Shown here: piece by piece, positions 29,271 to 38,795 of the stretch
Numbering within the stretch: position 1 is the first letter of the stretch
How the letters are laid out: each line of letters opens with the position of its first letter
Source of the DNA: Chryseobacterium indologenes
GTDB lineage: Bacteria; Bacteroidota; Bacteroidia; Flavobacteriales; Weeksellaceae
Direction: 5' to 3'
DNA: 64,000 nt
Assembly (NCBI GenBank): GCA_016025055.1
Contig: CP065590.1
Span: 124,001-188,000, forward strand
The notes under the pieces: generated by a model
The model's database searches: none
What the model was told of the DNA's origin: nothing
What the model saw: the letters and a program-made list of their open reading frames with translations, nothing else
Translations under genes and position numbers: made by a program

Positions 29271-29558
29271 ATGAATATCAAAATGAAAAAACAACAGAAT
29301 AGCCAATTGAAAAAAACACTTCATATAGATGAGTATGAATGTGCTTTTTTAAAGCCGACAAGTACTGTAGCCAGATGTGGAAAATCGGTTTACATATGTT
29401 CGGATTTTCACAAGAAACTTACCCGGATCGTATGTATCCTTGGGGACGGTGAAATTACCCTCACTGACTATATCCATAATGTCCTGAAGCAGCATTTTGA
29501 AAATTTCGCTGACGAGATAAACACAATCCATGCCCTGAACCAAAAACCAATATTATAA
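29271..29558 (+). CDS. DUF3408 conjugal transfer protein, second copy
   Basis: 95 aa from 29271; the ATG at 29283 (MKKQQNSQLKK) is an equally good start. It has the same core as its upstream neighbour (KSVYICSDFHKKLTRIVCILG, then YIHNVLKQHFENF), so the two are tandem paralogues. It is 2 bp upstream of traD and co-transcribed with it. Confidence 0.8.
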   Translation: MNIKMKKQQNSQLKKTLHIDEYECAFLKPTSTVARCGKSVYICSDFHKKLTRIVCILGDGEITLTDYIHNVLKQHFENFADEINTIHALNQKPIL

Positions 29559-29560
29559 CG

Positions 29561-30175
29561 ATGGAAGTATTGATTTTAATCTTTCTTTTAACAATAATCA
29601 TTCTTTTGTTGAAAGATAAATTGGTTATAAACAAAATTACAAGAACTCAGATCGTCGCTCCTAAGAAAGATCAGAAGGATATCATGGGCAAATCCAACTA
29701 TGATGGAAGACTTACCGCGCCAAGTGTATCCACTGAAAGCCAAATAAATGAGCGAAAGGATAAAGAGAATAATTTTGAAATGAAAACCGAGGGAAAGGGT
29801 TTAGAACATCCTGTTCCAGATGGAAATTCTGATGAAAATTCCGAAGAGCAAATTGACTACGAGGAAGAAGAGGAAGAATTTAAAAACATGGGACTTCCAA
29901 ATGATGTCAGAGGGTATGCCAAAGGGGTTTCCTTTCAGGAACTCAATGATGCCGGGCAGGTATTAAGGAACAATGATCCGGAACCTGTTTCAGTTAAAAA
30001 GGCCGTTGCTGTAGTTCGTAAAATAGAAGGTACCGACCTGTTCTATCTTTTGGAAAATGCTATGGAAGGTTCATCCCGTAAGATCGCAGATCTTTTGAAT
30101 AAGAATTTGCCAAACGAAGAAGAACCTAAAACTTCTGAAAACAGTGATGATTTTAACATTGGGGATTTTATTTAA
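29561..30175 (+). CDS. traD: TraD-like conjugal transfer protein
   Basis: 204 aa. It has an N-terminal membrane anchor (MEVLILIFLLTIIILLLKDKL), a long disordered acidic middle (IDYEEEEEEF) and a conserved C-terminal helical part (GVSFQELNDAG, then KIEGTDLFYLLENAMEGSSRKIADLL). This matches the small TraD protein of CTnDOT-like tra operons, whose function is not defined. It is not related to the F-plasmid TraD coupling ATPase. Confidence 0.75.
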   Translation: MEVLILIFLLTIIILLLKDKLVINKITRTQIVAPKKDQKDIMGKSNYDGRLTAPSVSTESQINERKDKENNFEMKTEGKGLEHPVPDGNSDENSEEQIDYEEEEEEFKNMGLPNDVRGYAKGVSFQELNDAGQVLRNNDPEPVSVKKAVAVVRKIEGTDLFYLLENAMEGSSRKIADLLNKNLPNEEEPKTSENSDDFNIGDFI

Positions 30176-30387
30176 GATCCCCTTTGTTTTTTTACCGGCT
30201 TTCAAGTCATTAGTTCTTTAAAAAATCCTTCTCATTATTTGCCGTTGAAGTACAAAACCTGTTATATGATTTATTTTTAGGGCGACAGCGCAATTGAAAG
30301 ACAAAAGATGCCCTAAAATTCCTTTTAAACAATGCTATTGCTTTTCCAAACATTTTTGCTCCATAACAATAACAAATATTCATTATT

Positions 30388-31926
30388 ATGGAACAGACCA
30401 AAAGACAACTCCCGGAAATTGAAATAAGTGGAACTGTTTTTCAATTTGACATTGATAGGCTTGCTCTTATAGAAAAAGACAATCCAGCCAATTCGATCAG
30501 CTTTGCCTACATGGAAGATCATGGGACACACTATTCCTTTAATTACAGCCCAATCTCTAAAAATCACGATTTTATCGTTATCGATCCCGAATTTGACGAC
30601 ACTGGAAAAATTATCCTTGATCCTTATTTTGAGACCAGCCAGAATGTTAAAATTCCAAGGATTACAGAGATTGATCCATTAGGGTTTAGCCAGAAGTACA
30701 ATTGCACCAGCAAAGATATGGTTGAGAAGACTGACTTTGAATTGATGGTTAACCAGGATGTTTACAATAAGATAATTGACGGTCATCCCGTCAAAGTAAA
30801 CATTTGCGGCAATCAATATGTTGTTGATCCGGACAATGATATCTTATGGTCGATTCAGGGAAAACCGGACATTGACCTTGACCTGGTTAGAGATTATTAT
30901 AGTGACAAAAACAGAGCATATAATATATTGTATGAACCTGCAACCGGACGGGTTATTGATCTCAAAAAGGAAAGTGTTATGGATACTGAGTCTGTTAGGC
31001 TTGTGGAGATTCCAGACATAAGAACCATAGATCCTATAGGTAAAAACCATGCGGCAAAATTACCGCTAAAATTTGGCCTTTTATACCATGATCTAAAGCT
31101 TGAATACGACCTTGCCTACAGTCTGAACGAAATTAGCCAGGTTATACCAGCAAATAGGAATGATCAGGGCCAACTGGAATTACTGATCGAGGGGACTACA
31201 TTTATTGTCGATATCAATAGATTTGAGTTCCGTGACAAGTCCGATCCAAATAATGTAATTCCGTTAAAAGAAATGCAGGACAGTGGTGATGGATATCTGA
31301 TCGAATATAATGACAAGGATATTCACTTACCTGAATTTGTTGTACTTGATCCTTCAGGCATGGCAAAAAAATACAACGTCTCCATCATGGAAGTGGAATC
31401 GCATGATGACTTTCATTTTATGGTTGATCAACAGGCTTTTCACAGCCGGATGCAGGGCAAACTTCCAACTATCGATATTGAAGGCCATACCTTTACTGTT
31501 GACATCAGGATGAATATGCTCCGTTCGGCAACTGATTTCGCATCTAAAGGGATAAATTTTGATGATATTGACCACTATTATTCGGAAGAGAAAGATGCTT
31601 ATCTCATTCCGTACGATCCCATAAAACATGAATTTCGCGAATTGGACTACGCAAATATTTCCAGCATTCCAAAAGATCTGATCGCCATTGAATTTCCATT
31701 TCAAACAAAACTTGATCCGATTGGATGGAACCGTGAAGGTGGGTGGGATCTGAAAAGTGATTTAAAATGGCTTGGCGTACAGAGCCATTTTGAAGCCAAG
31801 AAAATTCTCTGGGAAAAAACTTTTATTGTTGATGTCATCAAAGAAAATAAGGAAAAACAACAAAAAAGTCAGGACAATCAAAAGGCCAATAATCAGTCAA
31901 AGAAAAGTAAAGGGCGGAAATTCTAA
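30388..31926 (+). CDS. hypothetical ICE protein with an internal A-B-A-B duplication
   Basis: 512 aa, soluble. Two module types alternate. Module A begins LPEIEISGTVFQFDIDRLAL (residue 8) and recurs as LELLIEGTTFIVDINRFEF (about 266). Module B begins VKVNICGNQYVVDPDNDIL (about 136) and recurs as PTIDIEGHTFTVDIRMNML (about 364). Each B is followed by a YYS(D/E)xKxAY segment. The C-terminus (LDPIGWNREGGWDLKSDLKW) and a basic tail complete it. Proteins of this type accompany Bacteroidetes conjugative elements and share the 'G-x-x-F-x-V-D' strand with DUF3945/DUF4099-type proteins. Function unknown. It has its own terminator. Confidence 0.7.
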   Translation: MEQTKRQLPEIEISGTVFQFDIDRLALIEKDNPANSISFAYMEDHGTHYSFNYSPISKNHDFIVIDPEFDDTGKIILDPYFETSQNVKIPRITEIDPLGFSQKYNCTSKDMVEKTDFELMVNQDVYNKIIDGHPVKVNICGNQYVVDPDNDILWSIQGKPDIDLDLVRDYYSDKNRAYNILYEPATGRVIDLKKESVMDTESVRLVEIPDIRTIDPIGKNHAAKLPLKFGLLYHDLKLEYDLAYSLNEISQVIPANRNDQGQLELLIEGTTFIVDINRFEFRDKSDPNNVIPLKEMQDSGDGYLIEYNDKDIHLPEFVVLDPSGMAKKYNVSIMEVESHDDFHFMVDQQAFHSRMQGKLPTIDIEGHTFTVDIRMNMLRSATDFASKGINFDDIDHYYSEEKDAYLIPYDPIKHEFRELDYANISSIPKDLIAIEFPFQTKLDPIGWNREGGWDLKSDLKWLGVQSHFEAKKILWEKTFIVDVIKENKEKQQKSQDNQKANNQSKKSKGRKF

Positions 31927-31946
31927 CCATTTCAAACTATAAGATT

Positions 31947-31982
31947 AAAAGTGCTAGTTCTTAGAATCTAGCACTTTTTTTT
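31947..31982 (+). terminator. intrinsic terminator
   Basis: AAAAGTGCTAG (31947-31957) pairs with CTAGCACTTTT (31968-31978), followed by more Ts. It separates the traA-D block and the duplicated-domain gene from the traE onward operon. Confidence 0.85.
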
Positions 31983-32197
31983 GTTCCCCAGAAAGATAAA
32001 ATCGTCCCATCCGCTGACCTGTATTCTAGGGTTATAAATACTCATTATTTAGGTCGCAAAAGTACCCCCTGACAACCTTAGAAAGCCAAATAATTCCACG
32101 GATTTCCAATTTAAAAGAGTGCTTTCAATTCTATCTCACATTTGCCATGTAAGCCTGCAGGGTGCAGGAAAAGAATAACAAAAAATTCGATTAAAAC

Positions 32198-32503
32198 ATG
32201 GAAAAACAAAGAAAAAGAATTTTGATGACAGCATTGTTAATGATGTCAACTTTTGGCGCATTTGCCCAGGGAAACGGTCAGGGCGGTATTCAGGAAGCAA
32301 CTCAAATGGTTACTTCTTATTTTGATCCTGCAACAAAATTGGTTTATGCTATCGGCGCAGTAGTCGGGCTGATTGGAGGTGTCAAGGTTTACAACAAATT
32401 TAGCTCTGGTGACCCCGATACCAGTAAGACTGCTGCCAGTTGGTTTGGAGCATGTATTTTTTTAATTGTCGCGGCTACGATCTTACGATCATTCTTCCTG
32501 TAG
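32198..32503 (+). CDS. traE: TraE (DUF4134), VirB2/pilin-like
   Basis: 101 aa with a signal-type N-terminus (ILMTALLMMSTFGAFAQG) and two transmembrane helices (LVYAIGAVVGLIGGVKVY and WFGACIFLIVAATILRSFFL). The size and topology are those of DUF4134/TraE, considered the pilin-like component of the Bacteroidetes type IV system. First gene of the mating-channel operon; about 220 bp of upstream DNA after the terminator should contain its promoter. Confidence 0.88.
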   Translation: MEKQRKRILMTALLMMSTFGAFAQGNGQGGIQEATQMVTSYFDPATKLVYAIGAVVGLIGGVKVYNKFSSGDPDTSKTAASWFGACIFLIVAATILRSFFL

Positions 32504-32533
32504 CCTTCAATTCAAACCTTCAAATCAACAGCT

Positions 32534-33367
32534 ATGACGACAGCAAAAAAAATAGTTACTCCATTAACATATTATGGGGGTAAACAAAAACTCGCAAAGG
32601 TTATAATTCCTCTTATCCCGCCACATAAAACATACGTTGAGCCTTTTGTCGGTGGCGGGGCTATATTTTGGTCAAAACCTATTACCGAGGTTGAAGTTAT
32701 CAACGACTACAATAGGGAATTGATCAATTTCTACGAAATGGTCCAAAACCAGTTCGTAGAATTGGAAAAGCTGATCAGAATAAGTCTCCACAGTAGATCC
32801 TTACACAACGACGCCCTAGTGATTTACAACAACCCTCACTTATTTGACAGGTTAAAGCGTGCCTGGGCAGTATGGGTTCTCTGTAACCAATCCTTTAGTT
32901 CAATTATCGGGGACACCTGGGGCTACGACAAAACCAGTTCTACGAGCGCCAGAAAGATCAGCAATAAGCGCAACTCATTTTCAGAGGAATATGCGATCAG
33001 GTTACAGAATGTTCAGATCGAGAATACCGATGCTCTCCGCATCATTAATTCACGCGATCACATTTCTGCATTTCATTACTGTGATCCACCATATTACAAT
33101 TCTGACTGTGGCCATTATGACGGCTATACGAGAGAAGATTATTCCTCACTCCTACGGTGCCTGTCCCAGATCAGTGGGAAATTTCTGCTGAGCAGTTATC
33201 CGAGCCCTGAGTTAAAGCAATACATAAAAAACGAGGGCTGGTACACTTTACAGATGCAGTCCAGTGTAATGGTGGATAATGCACATGGAAAACCGCATAA
33301 AAAGAAGATTGAGGTCTTGACGGCGAATTACGACCTGAACGCAATTCAGGGAACTATAAACTTTTAG
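32534..33367 (+). CDS. D12-class DNA adenine methyltransferase inside the tra operon
   Basis: 277 aa, Dam/D12 class (N6-adenine). The AdoMet-binding motif is at the N-terminus (TYYGGKQKLAKVI, then YVEPFVGGGAIFW) and the catalytic DPPY is near residue 182 (FHYCDPPYYNS). It lies between traE and traF with gaps of 30 and 9 bp, so it is transcribed with the transfer channel. No restriction enzyme partner is adjacent. It could methylate element DNA to evade host restriction on entry, or mark oriT; both are inference. Confidence 0.88.
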   Translation: MTTAKKIVTPLTYYGGKQKLAKVIIPLIPPHKTYVEPFVGGGAIFWSKPITEVEVINDYNRELINFYEMVQNQFVELEKLIRISLHSRSLHNDALVIYNNPHLFDRLKRAWAVWVLCNQSFSSIIGDTWGYDKTSSTSARKISNKRNSFSEEYAIRLQNVQIENTDALRIINSRDHISAFHYCDPPYYNSDCGHYDGYTREDYSSLLRCLSQISGKFLLSSYPSPELKQYIKNEGWYTLQMQSSVMVDNAHGKPHKKKIEVLTANYDLNAIQGTINF

Positions 33368-33376
33368 ACCATACCG

Positions 33377-33712
33377 ATGAAAACATTTAATATCAATAAA
33401 GGTGTGGGCCGTTCGGTTGAATTTAAAGGGCTTAAGGCCCAGTACCTTTTCATTTTTGCGGCAGGTCTTCTGGGTGTATTGATCCTGGTCATGATCATGT
33501 ACATGATTGGTCTAAACTCCTATGTATGCCTTGTACTGGGAACTACGGGATCATCGGTTCTCATCTGGCAGACTTTCTCACTTAATGGGAAGTATGGTGA
33601 ACATGGACTTATGAAAATAGCTTCAAAAAAGCGACATCCTAGGTTCATTATCAGCCAAAAGCGGATTTATCGCTTACTAAAATCCAAGTTGAATTTCAAA
33701 TCAATCAAATAA
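33377..33712 (+). CDS. traF: TraF (DUF4133), VirB3-like
   Basis: 111 aa with two adjacent transmembrane helices (LFIFAAGLLGVLILVMIMYM and LVLGTTGSSVLIWQTFSL), the DUF4133/TraF pattern corresponding to VirB3 of type IV secretion. The stop overlaps the start of traG (TAATG), giving tight coupling, as in most such operons where VirB3 and VirB4 cooperate. Confidence 0.9.
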   Translation: MKTFNINKGVGRSVEFKGLKAQYLFIFAAGLLGVLILVMIMYMIGLNSYVCLVLGTTGSSVLIWQTFSLNGKYGEHGLMKIASKKRHPRFIISQKRIYRLLKSKLNFKSIK

Positions 33713-36219
33713 TGAGAAATATGGCAAAGACAAGGACACTTGAATCAAGGTTTCCGCTACTTGCAGTTGAAGAGAACTGTATTATATCGAAAGAAGCGGA
33801 CATCACTGTATGTTTCAAAGTTATCCTTCCGGAAGTATTTACGGTATCATCTGCTGAGTATGATGCAATGCACTCTGCCTGGCATAAAGCGATAAAAACC
33901 TTGCCCGATCATTCAATCGTGCTAAAACAGGATTGGTTCATTAAAGAGAGTTATGAACCGGATCTTTCCAAAGAAGATATAAGCTTTTTAGGGAAATCCT
34001 ATCAACAGCATTTCAATGAGCGACCATTCTTAAACCATTACTGTTATCTATTTCTGACCAAGACCAGTAAGGAAAGAATGCGGATGCAATCTAATTTCTC
34101 CTCGCTTTGCAAAGGTGTCTTGATACCCAAAGAAATACGTGACAAAGAAAACATCCATAGGTTCATGGAGGCCGTGGCACAGTTTGAACGGATTTTAAAT
34201 GACAGTGGATTTATATCTCTTGAAAGGCTTACGAGTGAGGAAATTACCGGAACTGACAATATTCCTGGCCTCCTTGACCAATACTTAACCCTTTCAAGAG
34301 CCAAAGATGAACCTTTACAGGACATATCTCTTGGAAACGAAGAAGTGCGCGTTGGTAATAAAAGGCTCTGTGTACATACCTTATCGGACACCGATGATCT
34401 TCCTGGTACTGTTTCAATAGATAGCAGGTACGAGAAACTATCAACGGACCGTAGTGACTGTTTACTGTCATTTGCTTCACCTGTTGGTTTGTTGCTTAAC
34501 TGTAATCATATCTACAACCAATACATCTTTTTGGATAATTCTGACGATAACCTCAGAAAATTTGAGAAATCCGCACGGAACATGCATTCGTTGGCAAAGT
34601 ATAGCCGAAGCAATCAGATAAATCGGGAATGGATCGAAAAATATCTCAATGAAGCGCATTCTTTTGGTCTTTCTTCGATAAGGGCACATTTCAATGTGAT
34701 AGCCTGGTCAGATGATCCTGCAGAGTTGAAACGTATAAAAAATGATACCGGCAGTGCACTGGCCCTAATGGAATGCAAGCCAAGACATAACACTGTTGAT
34801 GTCGCTACGCTGTTTTGGGCAGCAATGCCCGGCAATGCAGGCGACTTTCCAAGTGAGGAAAGCTTCTATACGTTTATTGAACCAGCGCTCTGTTTTTTTA
34901 CCGAGGAAACAAATTACCATGATTCCCCCTCTCATTTCGGGATAAAAATGGCAGATCGGCTCACGGGAAAACCAGTTCATCTGGATATATCTGATTTCCC
35001 GATGAAAAAAGGTATCATCACAAACAGAAATAAATTCATTCTTGGTCCTTCCGGTTCGGGCAAGTCTTTTTTCACTAACCACATGGTTCGCCAATACTGG
35101 GAACAGGGATCGCATGTTTTATTGATCGATACCGGGAATTCATATCAGGGGTTATGTGAAATGATAAAGGGTAAGACCAAAGGGCAAGACGGGGTATATT
35201 TCACTTACACCGAAGATAATCCAATATCCTTTAACCCATTCTATACAGACGACAACGTTTTTGATATTGAAAAAAGGGAAAGTATTAAGACGCTTATCCT
35301 AACACTATGGAAGCGAGATGATGAACCACCAAAACGTTCAGAAGAAGTTGCTTTATCGAATGCGGTAAGCGGGTACATCGAACATATTAAAAACAGCGAT
35401 GTTAAACCGTCCTTCAATGGATTTTACGAATATGTCAAGAACGAATACAAGCAAGTTCTCCAAGCCAAGGAAGTCCGGGAAAAAGACTTTGACCTTGCCA
35501 ATTTTCTAAATGTGCTAGAGCCTTACTATAAAGGTGGAGAATATGACTATTTACTAAATTCCGAAAAGGAGCTGGATCTACTGAATAAACGGTTTATTGT
35601 TTTCGAAATCGACGCTATCAAGGATCATAAAATTCTTTTCCCCATTGTGACCATTATTATAATGGAAACTTTTATCAATAAGATGAGGCGGTTAAAGGGT
35701 ATCCGGAAGCTAATTCTGATTGAAGAGGCTTGGAAAGCGATAGCAAAAGAAGGTTTCGCGGAATACATAAAATACCTCTTTAAAACGGTCAGAAAATTCT
35801 TCGGAGAAGCAATCGTCGTGACCCAAGAGGTAGATGACATCATTCATTCACCCGTGGTCAAAGAGACTATCATCAACAACTCTGATTGCAAAATTCTCCT
35901 TGATCAGCGTAAATATATGAATAAGTTCGATGACATCCAAGCGATGCTAGGTCTTACCGAAAAAGAGAAATCCCAGATACTTTCGATCAATATGAACAAT
36001 GATCCTTCCAGAAAATATAAGGAAGTATGGATCGGGCTTGGGGGCACTCACTCTGCAGTCTACGCAACGGAGGTTTCAATGGCCGAATATTATGCCTATA
36101 CCACGGAAGAAACCGAAAAACTGGAGGTCATGCAACTGGCTGAGGAACTCGGCGGGAATGTTGAGCATGCCATAAAACGCATTGTTCTCAAAAATACCGC
36201 AAATCAAAATAATAATTAA
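33712..36219 (+). CDS. traG: TraG, VirB4-type conjugation ATPase
   Basis: 835 aa; the start MAKTRTLESRF at 33721 may be the true one. VirB4-family ATPase energising pilus assembly and transfer. Walker A, GPSGSGKS, is near residues 444-452; Walker B in LILIEEAWKAIA is near 666. An N-terminal CagE/VirB4 domain (about 1-380) precedes the motor. The lengths and order traF-traG-traI are as in CTnDOT. Intact. Confidence 0.95.
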   Translation: MRNMAKTRTLESRFPLLAVEENCIISKEADITVCFKVILPEVFTVSSAEYDAMHSAWHKAIKTLPDHSIVLKQDWFIKESYEPDLSKEDISFLGKSYQQHFNERPFLNHYCYLFLTKTSKERMRMQSNFSSLCKGVLIPKEIRDKENIHRFMEAVAQFERILNDSGFISLERLTSEEITGTDNIPGLLDQYLTLSRAKDEPLQDISLGNEEVRVGNKRLCVHTLSDTDDLPGTVSIDSRYEKLSTDRSDCLLSFASPVGLLLNCNHIYNQYIFLDNSDDNLRKFEKSARNMHSLAKYSRSNQINREWIEKYLNEAHSFGLSSIRAHFNVIAWSDDPAELKRIKNDTGSALALMECKPRHNTVDVATLFWAAMPGNAGDFPSEESFYTFIEPALCFFTEETNYHDSPSHFGIKMADRLTGKPVHLDISDFPMKKGIITNRNKFILGPSGSGKSFFTNHMVRQYWEQGSHVLLIDTGNSYQGLCEMIKGKTKGQDGVYFTYTEDNPISFNPFYTDDNVFDIEKRESIKTLILTLWKRDDEPPKRSEEVALSNAVSGYIEHIKNSDVKPSFNGFYEYVKNEYKQVLQAKEVREKDFDLANFLNVLEPYYKGGEYDYLLNSEKELDLLNKRFIVFEIDAIKDHKILFPIVTIIIMETFINKMRRLKGIRKLILIEEAWKAIAKEGFAEYIKYLFKTVRKFFGEAIVVTQEVDDIIHSPVVKETIINNSDCKILLDQRKYMNKFDDIQAMLGLTEKEKSQILSINMNNDPSRKYKEVWIGLGGTHSAVYATEVSMAEYYAYTTEETEKLEVMQLAEELGGNVEHAIKRIVLKNTANQNNN

Positions 36220-36238
36220 TCTCTAAAATTTTAAAACA

Positions 36239-36871
36239 ATGAAAAAGATCATTTTCATGGTGATGATGGCATTTACATTCGCCTTCACACCATTAGCAAA
36301 GGCGCAGTGGGTAGTAACCGATCCGACAAATCTTGCATCGGGTATTGTCAACAGTGCAAACGAGATTGTCCAGACATCCTCGACAGTTTCAAATGTAATC
36401 AAGAATTTCAACGAAGTCAAGCGAGTCTATGAGCAAGGAAAAGAATACTACGATAAGCTCAAGGCTGTAAATAATCTAGTAAAAGACGCGCGCAAAGTTC
36501 AGCAAACAGTTTTACTCGTTGGCGATGTATCTGAAATGTACGTTACCAATTTTGGTAAAATGATGAATGACCCCAATTTCAAACCGAATGAACTGGCAGC
36601 CATTGCAAACGGCTATTCTGCCTTGCTTAATGAGAGTACTGAGCTTTTAAAAGAATTAAAGCAGATTATCACTGCCAACGGCCTATCTCTTAATGACAAG
36701 GAAAGAATGGAAGTTATTGATAAAGTATACAAGGAAGTAAGGGAATACCATGCCCTTGTAAAATACTTTACCAACAAAAATATTTCCGTGAGTATCATTC
36801 GTGCCAAGAAGAAAAACAATACCCAACGAGTTCTTGAACTCTATGGAAATCCTGATCAAAAATATTGGTAA
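36239..36871 (+). CDS. traI: TraI (DUF4141), secreted transfer protein
   Basis: 210 aa with a signal peptide (MVMMAFTFAFTPLAKAQ). The mature protein is a long helical/coiled-coil type (IVNSANEIVQTSSTVSNVI, KNFNEVKRVYEQGKEYYDKL), as in DUF4141/TraI, a VirB5-like periplasmic or surface component. It lies 19 bp after traG and 3 bp before traJ. Confidence 0.9.
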   Translation: MKKIIFMVMMAFTFAFTPLAKAQWVVTDPTNLASGIVNSANEIVQTSSTVSNVIKNFNEVKRVYEQGKEYYDKLKAVNNLVKDARKVQQTVLLVGDVSEMYVTNFGKMMNDPNFKPNELAAIANGYSALLNESTELLKELKQIITANGLSLNDKERMEVIDKVYKEVREYHALVKYFTNKNISVSIIRAKKKNNTQRVLELYGNPDQKYW

Positions 36872-36874
36872 ATC

Positions 36875-37858
36875 ATGGAATACGAGAACTTACATGAAAT
36901 CTTAAGGTCGTTATACGACGAGATGATCCCACTTTCAGCTGATATGGCGGGAGTGGCTAAAGGTGTAGCCGGTTTAGGAGCGCTTTTCTATGTGGCTATA
37001 AAGGTATGGCAAGCATTAAGCCGTGCTGAACCTATCGACGTTTTTCCTTTACTCAGACCCTTCGCTTTGGGCATTTGTATCATGTTCTTTCCAACAATTG
37101 TGCTGGGATCTATCAATGCTGTTTTAAGCCCGGTTGTAAAAGGCACCCATGCCATGCTCGAAAATCAGGTTCTTGACCTAAATGCTTTACAGGAAAAGAA
37201 AGACAAACTGGAATATGAGGCAATGATCCGAAATCCTGAAAAAGCATATTTGGTTTCTGACGAAGCATTTGACAAAAAACTGGAAGAACTTGGCTGGTCG
37301 CCTGGGGACCTTGCTACCATGAGCGCTATGTATTTTGAGCGGGGAATGTTCCAATTTGGACAGAGTATTAAAGATTCTTTTAGGGAGTTTCTGGAAATAT
37401 TATTCAATGCAGCGGCTTTGGTGATCGATACCATAAGAACATTTTTTCTGATAGTCCTTTCAATTCTAGGACCAATCGCATTTGCCATAAGTGTCTGGGA
37501 TGGATTTCAGGCCACATTAAATCAGTGGTTTACGAGATATGTCAGCGTGTATTTATGGCTACCTGTTGCTGACCTGTTCAGCTCCATCCTTGCCAGAATA
37601 CAGTCTCTGATTTTGGAGCGCGATATCGAGAATTTATCCGATCCTTCCTTTATTCCAGATACAACCAACACCGTATACATCATTTTTATGATCATCGGGA
37701 TAGTAGGATATTTTACGGTTCCTACGGTAACAGGCTGGATCATTCAAGCTTCTGGTGCTACAAATTTCACCCGAAATATTCAGCAGGCTGCAAGTGTTGC
37801 TAGTGGTGGTGCGGGGGCTGTTGCCGGAAATATTGGTGGGAGATTACTTAAAAAATAA
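36875..37858 (+). CDS. traJ: TraJ, VirB6-like polytopic membrane protein
   Basis: 327 aa with about five to six transmembrane helices (for example ALFYVAIKVWQALSRA, FALGICIMFFPTIVLGSIN, TFFLIVLSILGPIAFAISVW, IIFMIIGIVGYFTVPTV) and a glycine/alanine-rich C-terminus. It forms the inner-membrane channel of the transfer apparatus. Position and length match TraJ of CTnDOT-like elements. Confidence 0.92.
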   Translation: MEYENLHEILRSLYDEMIPLSADMAGVAKGVAGLGALFYVAIKVWQALSRAEPIDVFPLLRPFALGICIMFFPTIVLGSINAVLSPVVKGTHAMLENQVLDLNALQEKKDKLEYEAMIRNPEKAYLVSDEAFDKKLEELGWSPGDLATMSAMYFERGMFQFGQSIKDSFREFLEILFNAAALVIDTIRTFFLIVLSILGPIAFAISVWDGFQATLNQWFTRYVSVYLWLPVADLFSSILARIQSLILERDIENLSDPSFIPDTTNTVYIIFMIIGIVGYFTVPTVTGWIIQASGATNFTRNIQQAASVASGGAGAVAGNIGGRLLKK

Positions 37859-37879
37859 CATACCTAAAAAATTAAAAAC

Positions 37880-38503
37880 ATGGAATTTAAAACCCTCCGG
37901 AATATAGAAAATAGCTTCCGCCAGATCAGGCTTTATGCGATAATTTTTGCCTTGTTATGCACTGGTATCGTTGGATACGCAATCTGGAAGTCATACAGTT
38001 TCGCGGAAAAGCAACGGGAAAAAATCTATGTCTTGGATCAGGGCAAATCATTGATGCTGGCGCTTGCACAGGATGCCAGCATCAACCGCCCTGTTGAGGC
38101 AAGAGAGCATGTAAGACGTTTTCACGAACTGTTTTTTACCCTGGCCCCGGACAAAAATGCTATTGAGAGCAACATGAAGCGTGCTTTTAATCTTGCCGAC
38201 AAGAGCGTATTTGACTATTACAATGACCTTGCGGAAAAGGGATATTATAATCGTATCATCAGTGGAAATGTACAGCAAAGGGTCGAAGTTGACAGTGTAA
38301 TCTGCAACTTCGATTCTTACCCCTATTCAGTAAAAACTTATTCCACTCAATTTATCATCCGTTCAAGCAACGTGACCAAGCGTAATCTGGTCACTTCCTG
38401 TAATCTGCTAAACTCCGTTCGGTCAGATAATAACCCACAGGGCTTCAACATCGAGAAATTCGCCGTGTTGGAGAACAGGGATCTGGAAGTTGTAGAACGT
38501 TAA
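37880..38503 (+). CDS. traK: TraK, VirB8-like bitopic membrane protein
   Basis: 207 aa with one N-terminal transmembrane helix (about 19-38, LYAIIFALLCTGIVGYAIW) and a periplasmic domain. The start MEFKTLRNIENSFRQIRLYA and FDYYNDLAEKGYYNRIISGN are characteristic of Bacteroidetes TraK. It is an assembly scaffold of the inner-membrane complex. Intact, between traJ and traL. Confidence 0.93.
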   Translation: MEFKTLRNIENSFRQIRLYAIIFALLCTGIVGYAIWKSYSFAEKQREKIYVLDQGKSLMLALAQDASINRPVEAREHVRRFHELFFTLAPDKNAIESNMKRAFNLADKSVFDYYNDLAEKGYYNRIISGNVQQRVEVDSVICNFDSYPYSVKTYSTQFIIRSSNVTKRNLVTSCNLLNSVRSDNNPQGFNIEKFAVLENRDLEVVER

Positions 38504-38513
38504 ATCTATCATT

Positions 38514-38795
38514 ATGAATCTAAGAACAAAAATCGAAAATCGTATCAATGATCTTGATGACTGTTGGCGCGAATTGCCCATAAAAAAGCAGCGAAAATAT
38601 ACTATTTATTTTTTCCTGTTGTACACCATTTTAACGCTTATTGTTGTGGTAAACGTATGTGTCGAAACGGGAGAAGCAGATCAGGAAGTTGCCATCCGGC
38701 ATATTGAGAATCCTGTCGAAAAAACAGAAAAGTCCGGTCTTATAGCCAAGGACAGTGTATCAATTAACTTAAAAAATGAGAATAATGGAAAATAA
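38514..38795 (+). CDS. traL: TraL (DUF3989)
   Basis: 93 aa with a short cytoplasmic start, one transmembrane helix (YTIYFFLLYTILTLIVVVNV) and a short periplasmic tail. DUF3989/TraL is a small inner-membrane component of the mating channel. Its end overlaps the traM start (38785) by 11 bp. Confidence 0.88.
   Translation: MNLRTKIENRINDLDDCWRELPIKKQRKYTIYFFLLYTILTLIVVVNVCVETGEADQEVAIRHIENPVEKTEKSGLIAKDSVSINLKNENNGK

Noticed and set aside
34044..35115. Several long minus-strand frames inside traG and other tra genes
   Set aside because: They lie wholly within well-recognised plus-strand genes, have no recognisable domains and no start signals.
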